Positions 35,741 through 45,485 are shown, numbered from the stretch's first letter. The stretch: DNA of 64,000 bases from Paenibacillus sp. FSL R5-0341 (GCF_037975235.1 NZ_CP150241.1:2914001-2978000), one strand, 5' to 3'. Made by a program: numbers and translations. Notes: generated by a model from the sequence alone, not told the origin.

Positions 35741-37120
35741 ATGAGAAAAATATCATTGAAAATGCCGGTAGCAGCAGTTATGACATCCTTGCTCATTCTT
35801 ACTACAGCCTGTTCGGGCGGAAGCTCAAGCACAGGCACAACCAGTGATGGCAAGAAAGAGGTAACCGTATCGTTCCGTTCTTCAGGATCTGAAGATACAC
35901 TTACGAAGTTCTTCCAATCAGGTTTGGTAGATCAATTCGAGAAAGAAAATCCCGATATCAAAATCAACATTGCACCTGTACTGGCAAGTGAGGGTGATTA
36001 TACGTCCAAAATGGTTTTGCAGATGAAATCCCCGGATACGGCGCCTGATGTCATTGCTGAAGATACATCCATTATCAAATCTGATGCTGCTGCGGGATAT
36101 CTGGAGCCGCTGGATTCACAGGTTCAAGGATGGTCCGATTGGGAAGAACACATCATCGACAACCTGAAGGCAGGGGTTACAGGTGAAGACGGCAAGGTGT
36201 ATGGCGTTCCGGCTACCTCGGATACACGCGGGATTTGGTACAACAAGGAACTGTTCCAACAGGCAGGCCTCGAAGTTCCTTTCAAACCTGCAAGCTGGGC
36301 AGAAGTACTCGAAGCAGCACGTACCATCAAGCAAAAACTGCCGGGTGTGACACCACTTAATATGATCGTGGGCAAAGCAAACGGTGAGGGTGTGACCATG
36401 CAAACACTGGAAATGCTGCTCTATGGTACGGCGGATACGCTGTATAACGACACCAGCAAGAAATGGGTCGTGAACAGCCCGGGACTGCTGGATTCCTTCA
36501 AATTCATAGATCAAGTGTTTAACACGGATAAAACAGGTCCGACCATGCAGGTTGCCCTGAATGGACAAGCTGGCAGTATTGCATTCCAGCAACAGTTCCC
36601 ACAAGACAAACTGGCGATGGCTGTAGATGGTAGCTGGGCAGGTTCAACATGGGCCGAGAACGGTGCTGCTCCAATCGCCAACGTCGAAGAGAAAATAGGT
36701 TTTGCGCCATTCCCAACACAAAATGGGGAAGAACCGGGGGCAACTACGATGTCTGGAGGCTGGGCTTGGTCTGTTCCTGCACAAGCGAAGAACAAGGAAG
36801 CAGCTTGGAAATTTATCGAGTTTCTGATGAATAAGGAAAATGCGACTGCACGCGTAGTGGCGGAAGGCAGCCTCAGCCCACGTAATGATTCCACAGAAGT
36901 TGAAGGTTATACGGATCGTCCATATACCAAAGAAGCACAAGAACTCTTGAATGTGGCCCACTTCCGCCCAGCGAACGATCAATATGCAGCGGTATCCGCA
37001 CAATTGCAAAGCATTGTTGAGAGTATTGCCTCTGGCAAGCTGACGCCAGAAGAGGGAGTTACGCAATTGAAGGACAACGTATCCCGTTCCCTTGGCGCGG
37101 ACAGCATCGAAGAGAAATAA
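35741..37120 (+). CDS. Sugar ABC transporter substrate-binding lipoprotein (mannoside operon)
   Basis: Lipid-anchored binding protein of 459 residues in the classical maltose-binding-protein size class. Lipobox TTAC with C24, then a Ser/Thr/Gly linker. Markers are VTVSFRSSGSEDTLTKFF at the mature start, GVPATSDTRGIWYNKELFQQAG and a late MSGGWAWSVPAQAKNKEAAWKF. GAGGAGAG precedes the ATG. It is flanked by a hairpin upstream and an attenuator-like terminator downstream, which would give more binding protein than permease. Its likely ligand is an alpha-manno-oligosaccharide. Confidence 0.92.
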   Translation: MRKISLKMPVAAVMTSLLILTTACSGGSSSTGTTSDGKKEVTVSFRSSGSEDTLTKFFQSGLVDQFEKENPDIKINIAPVLASEGDYTSKMVLQMKSPDTAPDVIAEDTSIIKSDAAAGYLEPLDSQVQGWSDWEEHIIDNLKAGVTGEDGKVYGVPATSDTRGIWYNKELFQQAGLEVPFKPASWAEVLEAARTIKQKLPGVTPLNMIVGKANGEGVTMQTLEMLLYGTADTLYNDTSKKWVVNSPGLLDSFKFIDQVFNTDKTGPTMQVALNGQAGSIAFQQQFPQDKLAMAVDGSWAGSTWAENGAAPIANVEEKIGFAPFPTQNGEEPGATTMSGGWAWSVPAQAKNKEAAWKFIEFLMNKENATARVVAEGSLSPRNDSTEVEGYTDRPYTKEAQELLNVAHFRPANDQYAAVSAQLQSIVESIASGKLTPEEGVTQLKDNVSRSLGADSIEEK

Positions 37121-37140
37121 GGATATCGATATATTCGGAG

Positions 37141-37164
37141 GGGGAGGCACAATCTCCCCTTTTT
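37141..37164 (+). terminator. Intra-operon terminator or attenuator
   Basis: GGGGAG pairs with CTCCCC around GCACAAT, followed by five T. It lies between the binding-protein and permease genes, where partial termination would set their ratio. Confidence 0.6.
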
Positions 37165-37187
37165 CCGGTTCGAATGGAGAGTGACTT

Positions 37188-38054
37188 ATGAAAAGGAAAG
37201 CACCAGGTTCATTTCTGTTTCTAATGCCTTCCGTACTGTTATTACTTGTGTTTTTCATTGTTCCCATCATTCTGACGATCTGCTTTGCCTTTACGAATAT
37301 GGCTCTGACCGGGGCGGCAGCCAAGAGTTTGGAGTTTGTCGGATTCCAGAATTTCATTAATATGTTCCATGATCCGGACTTCCGCATTAGTGTCTGGCGC
37401 ACGCTGGTCTTTCTCATCTTCTCCGCAGTGATTGGTCAGGTATTGCTTGGATTCATTCTGGCGCTTCTAATGAAGGAGAAAAATGTGACGTTCCGCCGCG
37501 TCATCGGCATCATCGTCATTGCCGGTTGGGTAACACCCGAGATTGTCGTGGCATTCTGTATGGTGGCCTTTTTCAGTGACAATGGTTCATTGAATCAGAT
37601 TCTCGGCTGGTTCGGGGCAAATCCAATCTCCTGGTTGTTCAGTTTCCCTATGGTGAGTGTCATTATCGCGAATATCTGGCACGGCACAGCCTTTTCAATG
37701 ATGGTCTATCAGTCGGCACTGGATGATATCCCGAAGGAAGTCGAAGAAGCTGCCATTATTGACAGTGCCACCGGGTTCCAGATTGTTAGACACATTACGA
37801 TTCCAATGGTAAAAGGGTCCATCGTGACCAACATGATGCTGGTTACTCTACAGACACTGGGTGTTTTCACGCTGATCTATACGATGACCGGTGGTGGCCC
37901 GGGTACTTCAACACAAACCTTGCCGATCTTCATGTACAACCAGGCCTTTGTGAACTATCAGTTTGGATACGGCACAGCCATCTCGTTGGTTCTGTTGTTC
38001 ATTGGTATTATCGCCAGCCTGTTCTACATGCGATCCATGAAAGTGAAAGTGTAA
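37188..38054 (+). CDS. Sugar ABC transporter permease, MalF/UgpA type
   Basis: CUT1 permease of 288 residues with six spans. The EAA loop reads VEEAAIIDSATGFQIVRHITIP, and a late MTGGGPGTSTQTLPIFMYNQAF is typical for this subfamily. GGAGAG precedes the ATG. It pairs with the next gene, and both depend on an ATPase outside the window. Confidence 0.92.
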   Translation: MKRKAPGSFLFLMPSVLLLLVFFIVPIILTICFAFTNMALTGAAAKSLEFVGFQNFINMFHDPDFRISVWRTLVFLIFSAVIGQVLLGFILALLMKEKNVTFRRVIGIIVIAGWVTPEIVVAFCMVAFFSDNGSLNQILGWFGANPISWLFSFPMVSVIIANIWHGTAFSMMVYQSALDDIPKEVEEAAIIDSATGFQIVRHITIPMVKGSIVTNMMLVTLQTLGVFTLIYTMTGGGPGTSTQTLPIFMYNQAFVNYQFGYGTAISLVLLFIGIIASLFYMRSMKVKV

Positions 38055-38076
38055 CCATGAAGGAGGTTCGATCCCT

Positions 38077-38901
38077 ATGGTCAAACATGGGCTTCAACGC
38101 AAAATCCAGTACGGGATTCTAGTTTTTCTAGGGCTCTGTTTTTTATTGCCGCTGCTCTGGATCATTCTGGCTTCATTTGACCCGAACGCGCAACAGGGTA
38201 TCAAAATGCCCAGTACCTGGACCATTCAAAATTTCAAGGATGTGCTCGGGGATTCGAGCAATCTTCGTTCATTCGGTGTAGGCCTGATTCTGTCGGGAGG
38301 GCAAGCGATATTAGTTGTTGTGGTATCGGTTCTTGCTGCGTATCCTTTATCCCGTTATGAAATGAGATTCAAAAAAAGCTTCCTGTTATCCATTCTGTTC
38401 ATGACAGCTCTTCCGATTACTGCCGTGATGGTTCCGGTATTTCAAATGTTTCTGTTCTTCAAAATGCAAAATAGCATCATTGCCACGATGCTGTTCCTGA
38501 CGGCATCCTCACTTCCGTACGGCATCTGGATGATGAAAAACTTCATGGATTCGGTGCCAATTGATCTGGAAGAATCGGCATGGATTGATGGTGCATCCGT
38601 GTGGAATGGATTGAGACGAATTGTAGCTCCGCTGATGCTGCCGGGTATTGCAACGATAGCGATATTTACCTTTTCCGGAAGTTGGGGCAACTTCTTCGTG
38701 CCATACATCCTGCTCCAGACACCGGAGAAACTTCCGGCATCGGTTACGATTTATCAATTCTTCGGCAGCCACGGTATGGTTGAATACGGCAGATTGGCTG
38801 CATTTTCACTACTTTATACGATGCCTTCGGTTGTGCTATATATCTTCTCCCAGCGTTACATGTCCAAGGGCTTCAGCATGGGCGGGGCAACCAAAGGTTA
38901 A
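38077..38901 (+). CDS. Sugar ABC transporter permease, MalG/UgpE type
   Basis: CUT1 permease of 274 residues, second half of the mannoside importer. EAA loop LEESAWIDGASVWNGLRRI; the C-terminus QRYMSKGFSMGGATKG is typical. AAGGAGG precedes the ATG, 22 bases after the first permease. It is followed by the GH38 gene in the same operon. Confidence 0.92.
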   Translation: MVKHGLQRKIQYGILVFLGLCFLLPLLWIILASFDPNAQQGIKMPSTWTIQNFKDVLGDSSNLRSFGVGLILSGGQAILVVVVSVLAAYPLSRYEMRFKKSFLLSILFMTALPITAVMVPVFQMFLFFKMQNSIIATMLFLTASSLPYGIWMMKNFMDSVPIDLEESAWIDGASVWNGLRRIVAPLMLPGIATIAIFTFSGSWGNFFVPYILLQTPEKLPASVTIYQFFGSHGMVEYGRLAAFSLLYTMPSVVLYIFSQRYMSKGFSMGGATKG

Positions 38902-38919
38902 TGACAGGAGGTACGCAAC

Positions 38920-41712
38920 ATGACAACCCAAAAAACGGCACATCTCATCTCGCATACCCATTGGGACCGCGAATGGTATATGCCTTATGAACACCATCAT
39001 GTACTGCTCATTGAGATGATGGATAAACTGCTGGATACGCTTGATCAGGACCCGGAATATCGTTATTTCCATCTGGATGGGCAGACGATTATTCGTGAAG
39101 ATTATTTGCAGGTTCGGCCCGAACAGCAGGAGAGGCTCGACCGTTATATTCGTGAAGGACGCATTCATTTTGGCCCATGGTATGTGTTACAGGATGAGTT
39201 TCTGACCAGCAGCGAGGCCAACTTGCGTAATCTGCTCATCGGTCATCGTGATGCTCGACCTTTGGGCGTGATATCCAAGACGGGATATTTTCCAGACTCG
39301 TTTGGAAATATGGGACAGGCACCGCAGATTCTGCAACAGGCGGACATCCATAACGCAATCTTCGGGCGCGGGGTGAAGCCTACCGGATTCAATAATGCGG
39401 TGGTTGATGCAGACAGTTATGAATCTCCCTATTCCGAGATGATCTGGCGTTCGCGGGATGGTTCGGAAGTACTCGGCATTTTGTTCGCGAATTGGTACTG
39501 CAATGGGATGGAAGTTCCGGTTGATCCGGAGAAAGCCCGAGCCTATTGGGATAAAAATCTGGAAGATGCCGAGAAATTCGCCTCGACCCCACATCTGTTG
39601 TTCATGAATGGTTGTGATCACCAGCCGATCCAGACGGATCTGCCCGAGGCATTACGTACGGCAGCGGCTTTGTATCCTGATGTAGAATTTATCCACTCCA
39701 ATTTTGACGATTACATTGAGGCTGTTACGACGGAAGTCCCTGAGCATCTGGCGACTATTGAGGGGGAGCTTCGGAGTCAGCACACGGATGGTTGGGGAAC
39801 ACTGGTGAATACGGCATCCGCACGAGTTTATCTGAAACAGTTGAATCAGCAGGGGCAGACGTTACTTGAAAATGTAGCCGAACCACTGGCCGCCATGGCC
39901 CATATAGCTAGGGTAAAAGATTATCCGCATCATCTGTTGACACATGCCTGGAAGATGCTGATGCAGAACCACCCGCATGATAGCATCTGCGGATGCAGTG
40001 TCGATGAGGTTCACCGTGAGATGGTGACCCGCTTTGCGAAGAGCAGACAGCTTGCAGAGAAATTGGTTTCCCAGAGCGCGCAGGCGATTGCTGAGTCTAT
40101 ACAAGTGCAACCTGCTGAGGCTTGGGGAGAGGAAGCGGTGCTGTTCACCGTGTTCAACACGAGTGGATGGAATCGAAATGGAATCATTGAGATGGACCTG
40201 ATTGTGGACAAAGCATTTTTCCCAGAAGGTCCTAATCCTCAAGCGCTTGCTCAGAAAGTGGAAAAAGAGGCACTGCCAGTGTATCAGCTGGTCGATTCGG
40301 ATGGACGCACGTATTCGGCAGAAATCAAGGATCTGGGTGCGCATTTCGGCTATGAACTTCCGAAGGATCGCTTCCGCCAGCCTTATATGGCTCGTAAAGT
40401 AAGAGTGACTTTCCAGGCGATGGATGTACCTTCGCTGGGTTATAAGACATATGCTCTTATTCCCGTTCAGGAGCAAACAGAGATTGCTGGAATGCCCGAT
40501 ACGAGCGAACTCGTCCAGGTTCAGGGAATGATGATGGAGAACGGTCATTTGCGGGTGACAGTTGAAGAGAATGGTACGGCAACGATTGAAGATAAGGTCT
40601 CTGGTGCTGTATACAAGGGATTGAATTCATATGAAAATACCGGTGATATCGGCAATGAATATGTCTACCGTCAACCTGAGGGAGAGACAACACTGACCAC
40701 GGAGCATCTGAAGGCAGACCTGCGGATTGTGGAGCAGTCTCCGTATCGGGCAGTTATGGAAAGTGTATTACGTTGGGATATTCCGGCTGGAGCAGACGAA
40801 CTGTTCGAGCTGGAGAAGCGACAGATGGTTCCTTTTACTGAACGGAAGGCGCAGCGAGTCAAGAACACTGTTCCATTGGTGATTACGACAACGTATACAC
40901 TGGAAGCAGGTAGTAATATGGTCAAGGTAAAATCTGATTTTAACAATCAGGCCAAGGATCATCGACTACGCGCAATCTTTCCATCAGGACTAGTGACAGA
41001 GGATCATTATGCGGATTCCATCTTTGAAATCGCCAAACGCTCCAATACACCGGCCAAAGAATGGGTGAATCCGAGTAATGCGCAGCATCAGCAGGCATTT
41101 GTACATGTGACCGATGGTGATCATGGCTTGATGATTGCGAACAAAGGGCTGAATGAATACGAAATTTTACAGCATGAAGAGGGCAGTACGATTGCGGTTA
41201 CGCTGCTCCGTGCCTCTTCGGAGCTGGGAGATTGGGGTGTGTTTGAAACACCGGAAGCCCAATGTCTGGGACCTCAGAGCGTGGAATATGCGATTATTCC
41301 ATTTGCGGGCGATGCTGCTCAGTCAGGTGCATGTGCATCCGCATATGTGTATCCGATTCCGTGGACGACTGTACAGCTAGGGACACTTGCGTATACATTT
41401 GAGCAAGAAGGTCATGCCGGTGCCGATGGGCACAAGGTTGAACTGCCTCTGTCGAAGCAATGGCTGGCATGGAATGCACAAGGTTCGTCACTAGCCTTCT
41501 CCACATTGAAGATCGCAGAGGAAACCGGAGATTTGATTGCTCGCTGGTATAATTTGAACTCCGAATCCGTTGAGTTGAGCGTACAAACTGGATCCGAATG
41601 TGCCTCCGTCTATGAGAGCGATGTGCTGGAACGGGTTAAGGGCACGTTGGAGGGGCACAGCCAGATGGTATCGGGGTACAAGATTGTTACACAAGGGTAC
41701 GCGTTCCGTTGA
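38920..41712 (+). CDS. Alpha-mannosidase, GH38
   Basis: Retaining, zinc-dependent alpha-mannosidase of 930 residues. The metal site begins with H14 and D16 in SHTHWDREW, and the nucleophile is D126 in GYFPDSFGNMGQAPQI, which also binds metal. NHPHDSICGCSVDEVHREM near residue 350 is a further GH38 marker. C-terminal beta-sandwich domains follow. No signal peptide, so it acts in the cytoplasm, probably after or beside GH125 on imported manno-oligosaccharides; MngB-like enzymes act on 2-O-mannosylglycerate, an alternative. AGGAGG precedes the ATG. Last gene of the operon. Confidence 0.93.
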   Translation: MTTQKTAHLISHTHWDREWYMPYEHHHVLLIEMMDKLLDTLDQDPEYRYFHLDGQTIIREDYLQVRPEQQERLDRYIREGRIHFGPWYVLQDEFLTSSEANLRNLLIGHRDARPLGVISKTGYFPDSFGNMGQAPQILQQADIHNAIFGRGVKPTGFNNAVVDADSYESPYSEMIWRSRDGSEVLGILFANWYCNGMEVPVDPEKARAYWDKNLEDAEKFASTPHLLFMNGCDHQPIQTDLPEALRTAAALYPDVEFIHSNFDDYIEAVTTEVPEHLATIEGELRSQHTDGWGTLVNTASARVYLKQLNQQGQTLLENVAEPLAAMAHIARVKDYPHHLLTHAWKMLMQNHPHDSICGCSVDEVHREMVTRFAKSRQLAEKLVSQSAQAIAESIQVQPAEAWGEEAVLFTVFNTSGWNRNGIIEMDLIVDKAFFPEGPNPQALAQKVEKEALPVYQLVDSDGRTYSAEIKDLGAHFGYELPKDRFRQPYMARKVRVTFQAMDVPSLGYKTYALIPVQEQTEIAGMPDTSELVQVQGMMMENGHLRVTVEENGTATIEDKVSGAVYKGLNSYENTGDIGNEYVYRQPEGETTLTTEHLKADLRIVEQSPYRAVMESVLRWDIPAGADELFELEKRQMVPFTERKAQRVKNTVPLVITTTYTLEAGSNMVKVKSDFNNQAKDHRLRAIFPSGLVTEDHYADSIFEIAKRSNTPAKEWVNPSNAQHQQAFVHVTDGDHGLMIANKGLNEYEILQHEEGSTIAVTLLRASSELGDWGVFETPEAQCLGPQSVEYAIIPFAGDAAQSGACASAYVYPIPWTTVQLGTLAYTFEQEGHAGADGHKVELPLSKQWLAWNAQGSSLAFSTLKIAEETGDLIARWYNLNSESVELSVQTGSECASVYESDVLERVKGTLEGHSQMVSGYKIVTQGYAFR

Positions 41713-41739
41713 GTTGATTATTGAACATTATAACTTTTG

Positions 41740-41777
41740 AAACCTCCTGTTCACGGTAGTGTGGACAGGAGGTTTTT
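41740..41777 (+). terminator. Rho-independent terminator
   Basis: AAACCTCCTGT pairs with ACAGGAGGTTT around a partly paired loop, followed by T residues. It ends the mannoside operon. Confidence 0.9.
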
Positions 41778-41922
41778 GTTAGTCAAAACATTGTCTTATT
41801 GAAGGATGCTACAGCGGCATTATTGCTCGTTTTAAGTTCTTTTTATCCAATAAAATAATTAATTTCCAATATAGAAAAATGTGGTATTATTGTGCTAGTT
41901 TGTTGTAATGGAGGTAGACCTA

Positions 41923-42570
41923 ATGATCTATATTTTATTTGTATTCATCGTTGTAGTGATTATTGCACTTAGCCTTTGGGTTCTGAGTTTAGCACGTAAA
42001 CAAAAGAAATCAACGGTGCTTACTGAGGAGAATTACGACTTAAAAGCCATTACTATCGCTGATATAGACAGGATGGAGGATGGCTCTGGCTTCGAGATGT
42101 ACTTGTACAGATTGTTAATTGAGTTGGGCTATTCCGGGGTCTATAAAACGTTAGGAAGTCGCGATTTTGGTGCTGACGTAGTTTTCACTGATCGGGAAGG
42201 TGTTAGAAATGTCATCCAAGCAAAGCGATATTCAATAGAGTATCCTGTTGGCATCAGCGCTGTGCAAGAGGTCTTTTCTTGCATGAGATATTACAAGGCT
42301 AAGAAAGCAATCGTAATTACTTCATCTCATTTCACAGAGTCGTGTGAGACATTAGCTGGTATTAACTTTGTAAAGTTGATTGATCGAACTGACTTAATTC
42401 ATGTGATTGAGGCTTTTAGAGACGGTGATGTGATTGAGGCGCGTGACATCATTGAAGGGGAACCGAGGATGATACTTGAATCCTGGTCGGAAGCGAATAG
42501 CAACACGCTACATGAGGTTCGAAAAGATTACAAGGCAGAAAAGTATGTAAAAAAAGTGATGAGTAAGTGA
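41923..42570 (+). CDS. Membrane-anchored Mrr-type nuclease-fold protein
   Basis: Protein of 215 residues with one N-terminal membrane span (about 2-24) and a cytoplasmic restriction-endonuclease-like domain. Catalytic-type residues are all present: E58 in GFEMYLYRLL, D85 in DFGADVVF and Q99-A-K101 in VIQAKRY, the D...QxK pattern of Mrr_cat. The ATG at 41923 is used because GGAGG lies just before it. Mrr proteins cut modified or foreign DNA, but membrane-anchored versions are poorly understood. It stands alone between the mannoside operon and a DUF5412 gene, and no methylase is nearby. Confidence 0.85.
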   Translation: MIYILFVFIVVVIIALSLWVLSLARKQKKSTVLTEENYDLKAITIADIDRMEDGSGFEMYLYRLLIELGYSGVYKTLGSRDFGADVVFTDREGVRNVIQAKRYSIEYPVGISAVQEVFSCMRYYKAKKAIVITSSHFTESCETLAGINFVKLIDRTDLIHVIEAFRDGDVIEARDIIEGEPRMILESWSEANSNTLHEVRKDYKAEKYVKKVMSK

Positions 42571-42659
42571 AAACACATAGCATAGTATTCAGTAGAAAAA
42601 TGATTGATTCCGTTGACTATTCATACATAACCTAAGTGGGAAGAGGGGGTGCAATTTTA

Positions 42660-43193
42660 GTGAGGAAATTGAGTTGGGTTGATTTATTTTTAGTGCTTTT
42701 TTTGTACTTTATTTCGATCTACTCACTATATTCTCATATGAATAATAAATGGCTAGTTAGTCCTCCCAACTATGTAATTCTAATTCTCTCTATTTTAGGA
42801 CTAGCTCTAGCTATACTTGGTTTTAAAGATACATCTAACAAGTCTACGAAGGTAAGAAGTTGGATCTCGACGGTTCTCTCCGTAGTATTGATCTTCATAC
42901 TGTTGGGTGCTTTGTCATTTACATCGATATTTTCTGGATCAAAACAATTACTTACGACTACGCATTCACCAGATAAGCACAATACAATAAGTTTCTATAA
43001 AACTGACGCTGGAGCCATGGGATCCTTTGGCGTTGTAGGGGAATTAAAAGGTCCACTCTGGTTTAAAAGAGTATTTTACTATGAGGGAAAGACGGATCAG
43101 GTAGACTTGGAATGGGTCGATAACCACACGATTTCAATTAATGATCAAAAAGTTAATGTATTGAGCGGTGAAATGGTACGCCGTAGCCCTTAA
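42660..43193 (+). CDS. DUF5412-family membrane protein
   Basis: Protein of 177 residues with three predicted spans (about 5-25, 35-55 and 70-92) and an extracytoplasmic domain. The phrase NTISFYKTDAGAMGSFGVVG followed by LKGPLWFKRVFYYEG and LEWVDNHTISIN fits the DUF5412 family, whose role is unknown. The GTG at 42660 is preferred because AGAGGGGGTG lies before it. Base composition is AT-rich. It may share a transcript with the Mrr-like gene 90 bases upstream. Confidence 0.78.
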   Translation: MRKLSWVDLFLVLFLYFISIYSLYSHMNNKWLVSPPNYVILILSILGLALAILGFKDTSNKSTKVRSWISTVLSVVLIFILLGALSFTSIFSGSKQLLTTTHSPDKHNTISFYKTDAGAMGSFGVVGELKGPLWFKRVFYYEGKTDQVDLEWVDNHTISINDQKVNVLSGEMVRRSP

Positions 43194-43228
43194 CTTTATA
43201 AGATTTTCTTTGAGAGTTAACTGACAGC

Positions 43229-43264
43229 TAAAGCAAAATTCCTTTACGGAGTTTCGCTTTTTTT
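43229..43264 (+). terminator. Rho-independent terminator
   Basis: AAAGC plus AAA and TCC pair with GGA, TTT and GCTTT (two mismatches) around TTTAC, followed by a long T run. Confidence 0.7.
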
Positions 43265-43520
43265 ACGTTATATTGAAAAAAGGTTAAGAGAAGTTGGATC
43301 GGCTACACTTAGTTGATATGCACTAAGGATACGATAAGGGATTGCACTGAAAGATTGTGTTTAAATCCTTTGGTTTGTTTTTTTATGAAAGAATTAGGGA
43401 AGTAATTCATGTCGTGATTTTATACATTAATTGTCGTGTGTTTCTATTAAAAATAGATTAAGTCTGTGATAACTTATAGATAAATGTCAGAATATTATAT
43501 AGTATGGAGGTTAGACAACA
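43265..43520. other. AT-rich intergenic region
   Basis: About 255 bases upstream of the dehydrogenase/AraC operon. A TATTAT/TATAGT stretch at 43493-43503 may contain the -10, but no matching -35 was found. I see no gene, repeat or clear operator. Confidence 0.35.
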
Positions 43521-44525
43521 GTGACCATTCGAATTGGTAAAATTAGCTTGTGGCATGTTCACGCATGGGATTACATTAAGCAAGCACAGGAACATGAGGA
43601 TACAGTCATCGCCGCCGTGTGGGATGAGGATGCCAAGCGGGGGCAGGAAGCGGCTGAACGCTTAAACGTACCATTTTATGCTTCACTCGAAGATATGCTC
43701 GCCAAGGACGACATCGATGCCGTTATTGTAGATGCGCCAACTCGCATCCATGAAGAGGTGATCACCGCTGCTGCAAAAGCAGGTAAACACATCTTCACGG
43801 AGAAAGTTATTGCTTCGACACAGGCGGAATCCAACAGAATCCTTAATGAGGTAAAGGCAAACAAGGTTAAGATGACAGTCTCCTTACCACGTCTGAATGC
43901 AGGATATACGCTAACGATACAGGATGTGCTTAACCAAGGATTACTTGGTAAAGTGACTTATGTTAGAGCACGTTTATCGCATGATGGAGCGATTTCGAAC
44001 TGGTTGCCTGAACACTTCTATGATCTGAAGGATTGTCAGGGCGGTGCGCTGATTGATCTGGGCTGTCATCCAATGTATCTCGCCAAACTGTTTCTGGGTC
44101 AGGAAGTAACTGCGGTTAACGCCAACTTCGGATATATTACAGGCAAAGAAGTGGAAGATAATGCGGTCGCAACCTTGTTTACGGATTCGGGAGCAGTCGG
44201 CGTTGTCGAAGCTGGTTTTGTGAACAGCCACTCTCCGTTTACGATTGAGGTTCATGGTACGGAAGGTACACTTCTGTATGGAACACCTGATGAAAAGTTA
44301 TTGATTCGCACGAAAGCAGCACAGGGACAGTATCAAGAGTGGACTGAACTTCCTTTGGCAGACCAAATAGAAAACGCATTCAATCAATGGGTTGCACATA
44401 TACAGAATGATACGGATGCAACCGAAAACGTGCAGATTGCTATGGAGCTAACCCGGTTGATGGAAGCTGCGAATCTCTCTGCCAAGGAAGAGCGCAGAAT
44501 AGCTCTGAATGAGTTGAAGGATTAG
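43521..44525 (+). CDS. Gfo/Idh/MocA-family oxidoreductase
   Basis: NAD(P)-dependent sugar or inositol dehydrogenase-like protein of 334 residues. The N-terminal Rossmann domain is somewhat divergent (IRIGKISLWHVHAWDYI in place of a GxGxxG), with HIFTEKV carrying the catalytic-type lysine; the C-terminal alpha/beta domain has GGALIDLGCHPMYLAKLF. GTG start with GGAGG before it. It precedes an AraC regulator and a second family member in one probable operon, so the three likely serve the catabolism of one sugar, whose identity is not visible. Confidence 0.88.
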   Translation: MTIRIGKISLWHVHAWDYIKQAQEHEDTVIAAVWDEDAKRGQEAAERLNVPFYASLEDMLAKDDIDAVIVDAPTRIHEEVITAAAKAGKHIFTEKVIASTQAESNRILNEVKANKVKMTVSLPRLNAGYTLTIQDVLNQGLLGKVTYVRARLSHDGAISNWLPEHFYDLKDCQGGALIDLGCHPMYLAKLFLGQEVTAVNANFGYITGKEVEDNAVATLFTDSGAVGVVEAGFVNSHSPFTIEVHGTEGTLLYGTPDEKLLIRTKAAQGQYQEWTELPLADQIENAFNQWVAHIQNDTDATENVQIAMELTRLMEAANLSAKEERRIALNELKD

Positions 44526-44549
44526 GTTTTATTAGGGAGGTGTGCAATC

Positions 44550-45473
44550 TTGAGCCTATATCCTTATGAGAAAATGCTTGAGCGGCAGGATCTCCTGGAG
44601 AGACTGGATATTTTAATGGTTTGGGGACATTATGAGATTCGTGTGATGCGATTTCATCTGACTTCTTTTCCAGCGGGCCGAGTTGTGGATTTCCATAATC
44701 ATGCGGAGTTTGAGTTTCATTTTATCCCGAGAGGTAAAGGCAAAGTTATTCTGGATGAACAGACACATGCACTCTCGGAAGGTATGCTGTATCTAACAGG
44801 ACCGGGTGTCGTTCATTATCAGGAGGCCGACACCGAAGAGGATATGGATGAACTATGTCTTCATGTGGATATTGTCCATAAGCCAAGAGAGCATGTCGAT
44901 CCCTGGGAAGCCGCTGAATCCGAGGAAACGATGGAGAAGCTGAGAACGCTTCCGCATACACCAGTGAATGATTATCATCGTGCGATGCATTGCTTTTTGG
45001 AAGCTTATGAGGCTTGTGATCACAAATTGATAGGATATTATACGTCCATTAAACAACTGGTCATCAGCATATTACTTAAAACCGTGCGAGCCTACGACAC
45101 CGGCGGGAATCGACCGGAAGCTCCGGTGCGGGATATGTCGGTGTATCGCTATGAGTATGCAGTGCAGTATATGGAGGCGAACCACCCTACAGTGGTCACG
45201 CTGGAGCATGTAGCTGAGAAACTTCATATTAGCAGCAGACAATTGCAGCGAATCTTCTATCAGGTACAGCCGGAGATGCCGTTCAGCCGCGTACTGGAGG
45301 ATATTCGTCTGCGCGCCGTGTGCCGCAATCTGGAGGAAAGTAACGTGTCCATTGAACAGATTGCTCTTGCTTCAGGTTTCAATAATGCCAACTATTTGCA
45401 TGCTGTATTTCGTAAACGTCTGGGGATGACCCCGTCAGCTTTTCGAAAAATGAAACAACCAATACTTAAGTGA
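44550..45473 (+). CDS. AraC-family regulator with cupin sensor
   Basis: Regulator of 307 residues. The cupin domain is clear (VVDFHNHAEFEFHFIPRGKG, residues about 45-65), and the C-terminal AraC domain has VTLEHVAEKLHISSRQLQRI and IALASGFNNANYLHAVFRKR. TTG start with GGGAGGTG. It sits between two dehydrogenase genes and probably controls this operon in response to a sugar. Confidence 0.88.
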   Translation: MSLYPYEKMLERQDLLERLDILMVWGHYEIRVMRFHLTSFPAGRVVDFHNHAEFEFHFIPRGKGKVILDEQTHALSEGMLYLTGPGVVHYQEADTEEDMDELCLHVDIVHKPREHVDPWEAAESEETMEKLRTLPHTPVNDYHRAMHCFLEAYEACDHKLIGYYTSIKQLVISILLKTVRAYDTGGNRPEAPVRDMSVYRYEYAVQYMEANHPTVVTLEHVAEKLHISSRQLQRIFYQVQPEMPFSRVLEDIRLRAVCRNLEESNVSIEQIALASGFNNANYLHAVFRKRLGMTPSAFRKMKQPILK

Positions 45474-45485
45474 GGGTGAATATAT

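Noticed and set aside
39862..40548. 228-codon minus-strand frame
   Set aside because: Shadow of the GH38 gene; low-complexity Arg/His-rich product.
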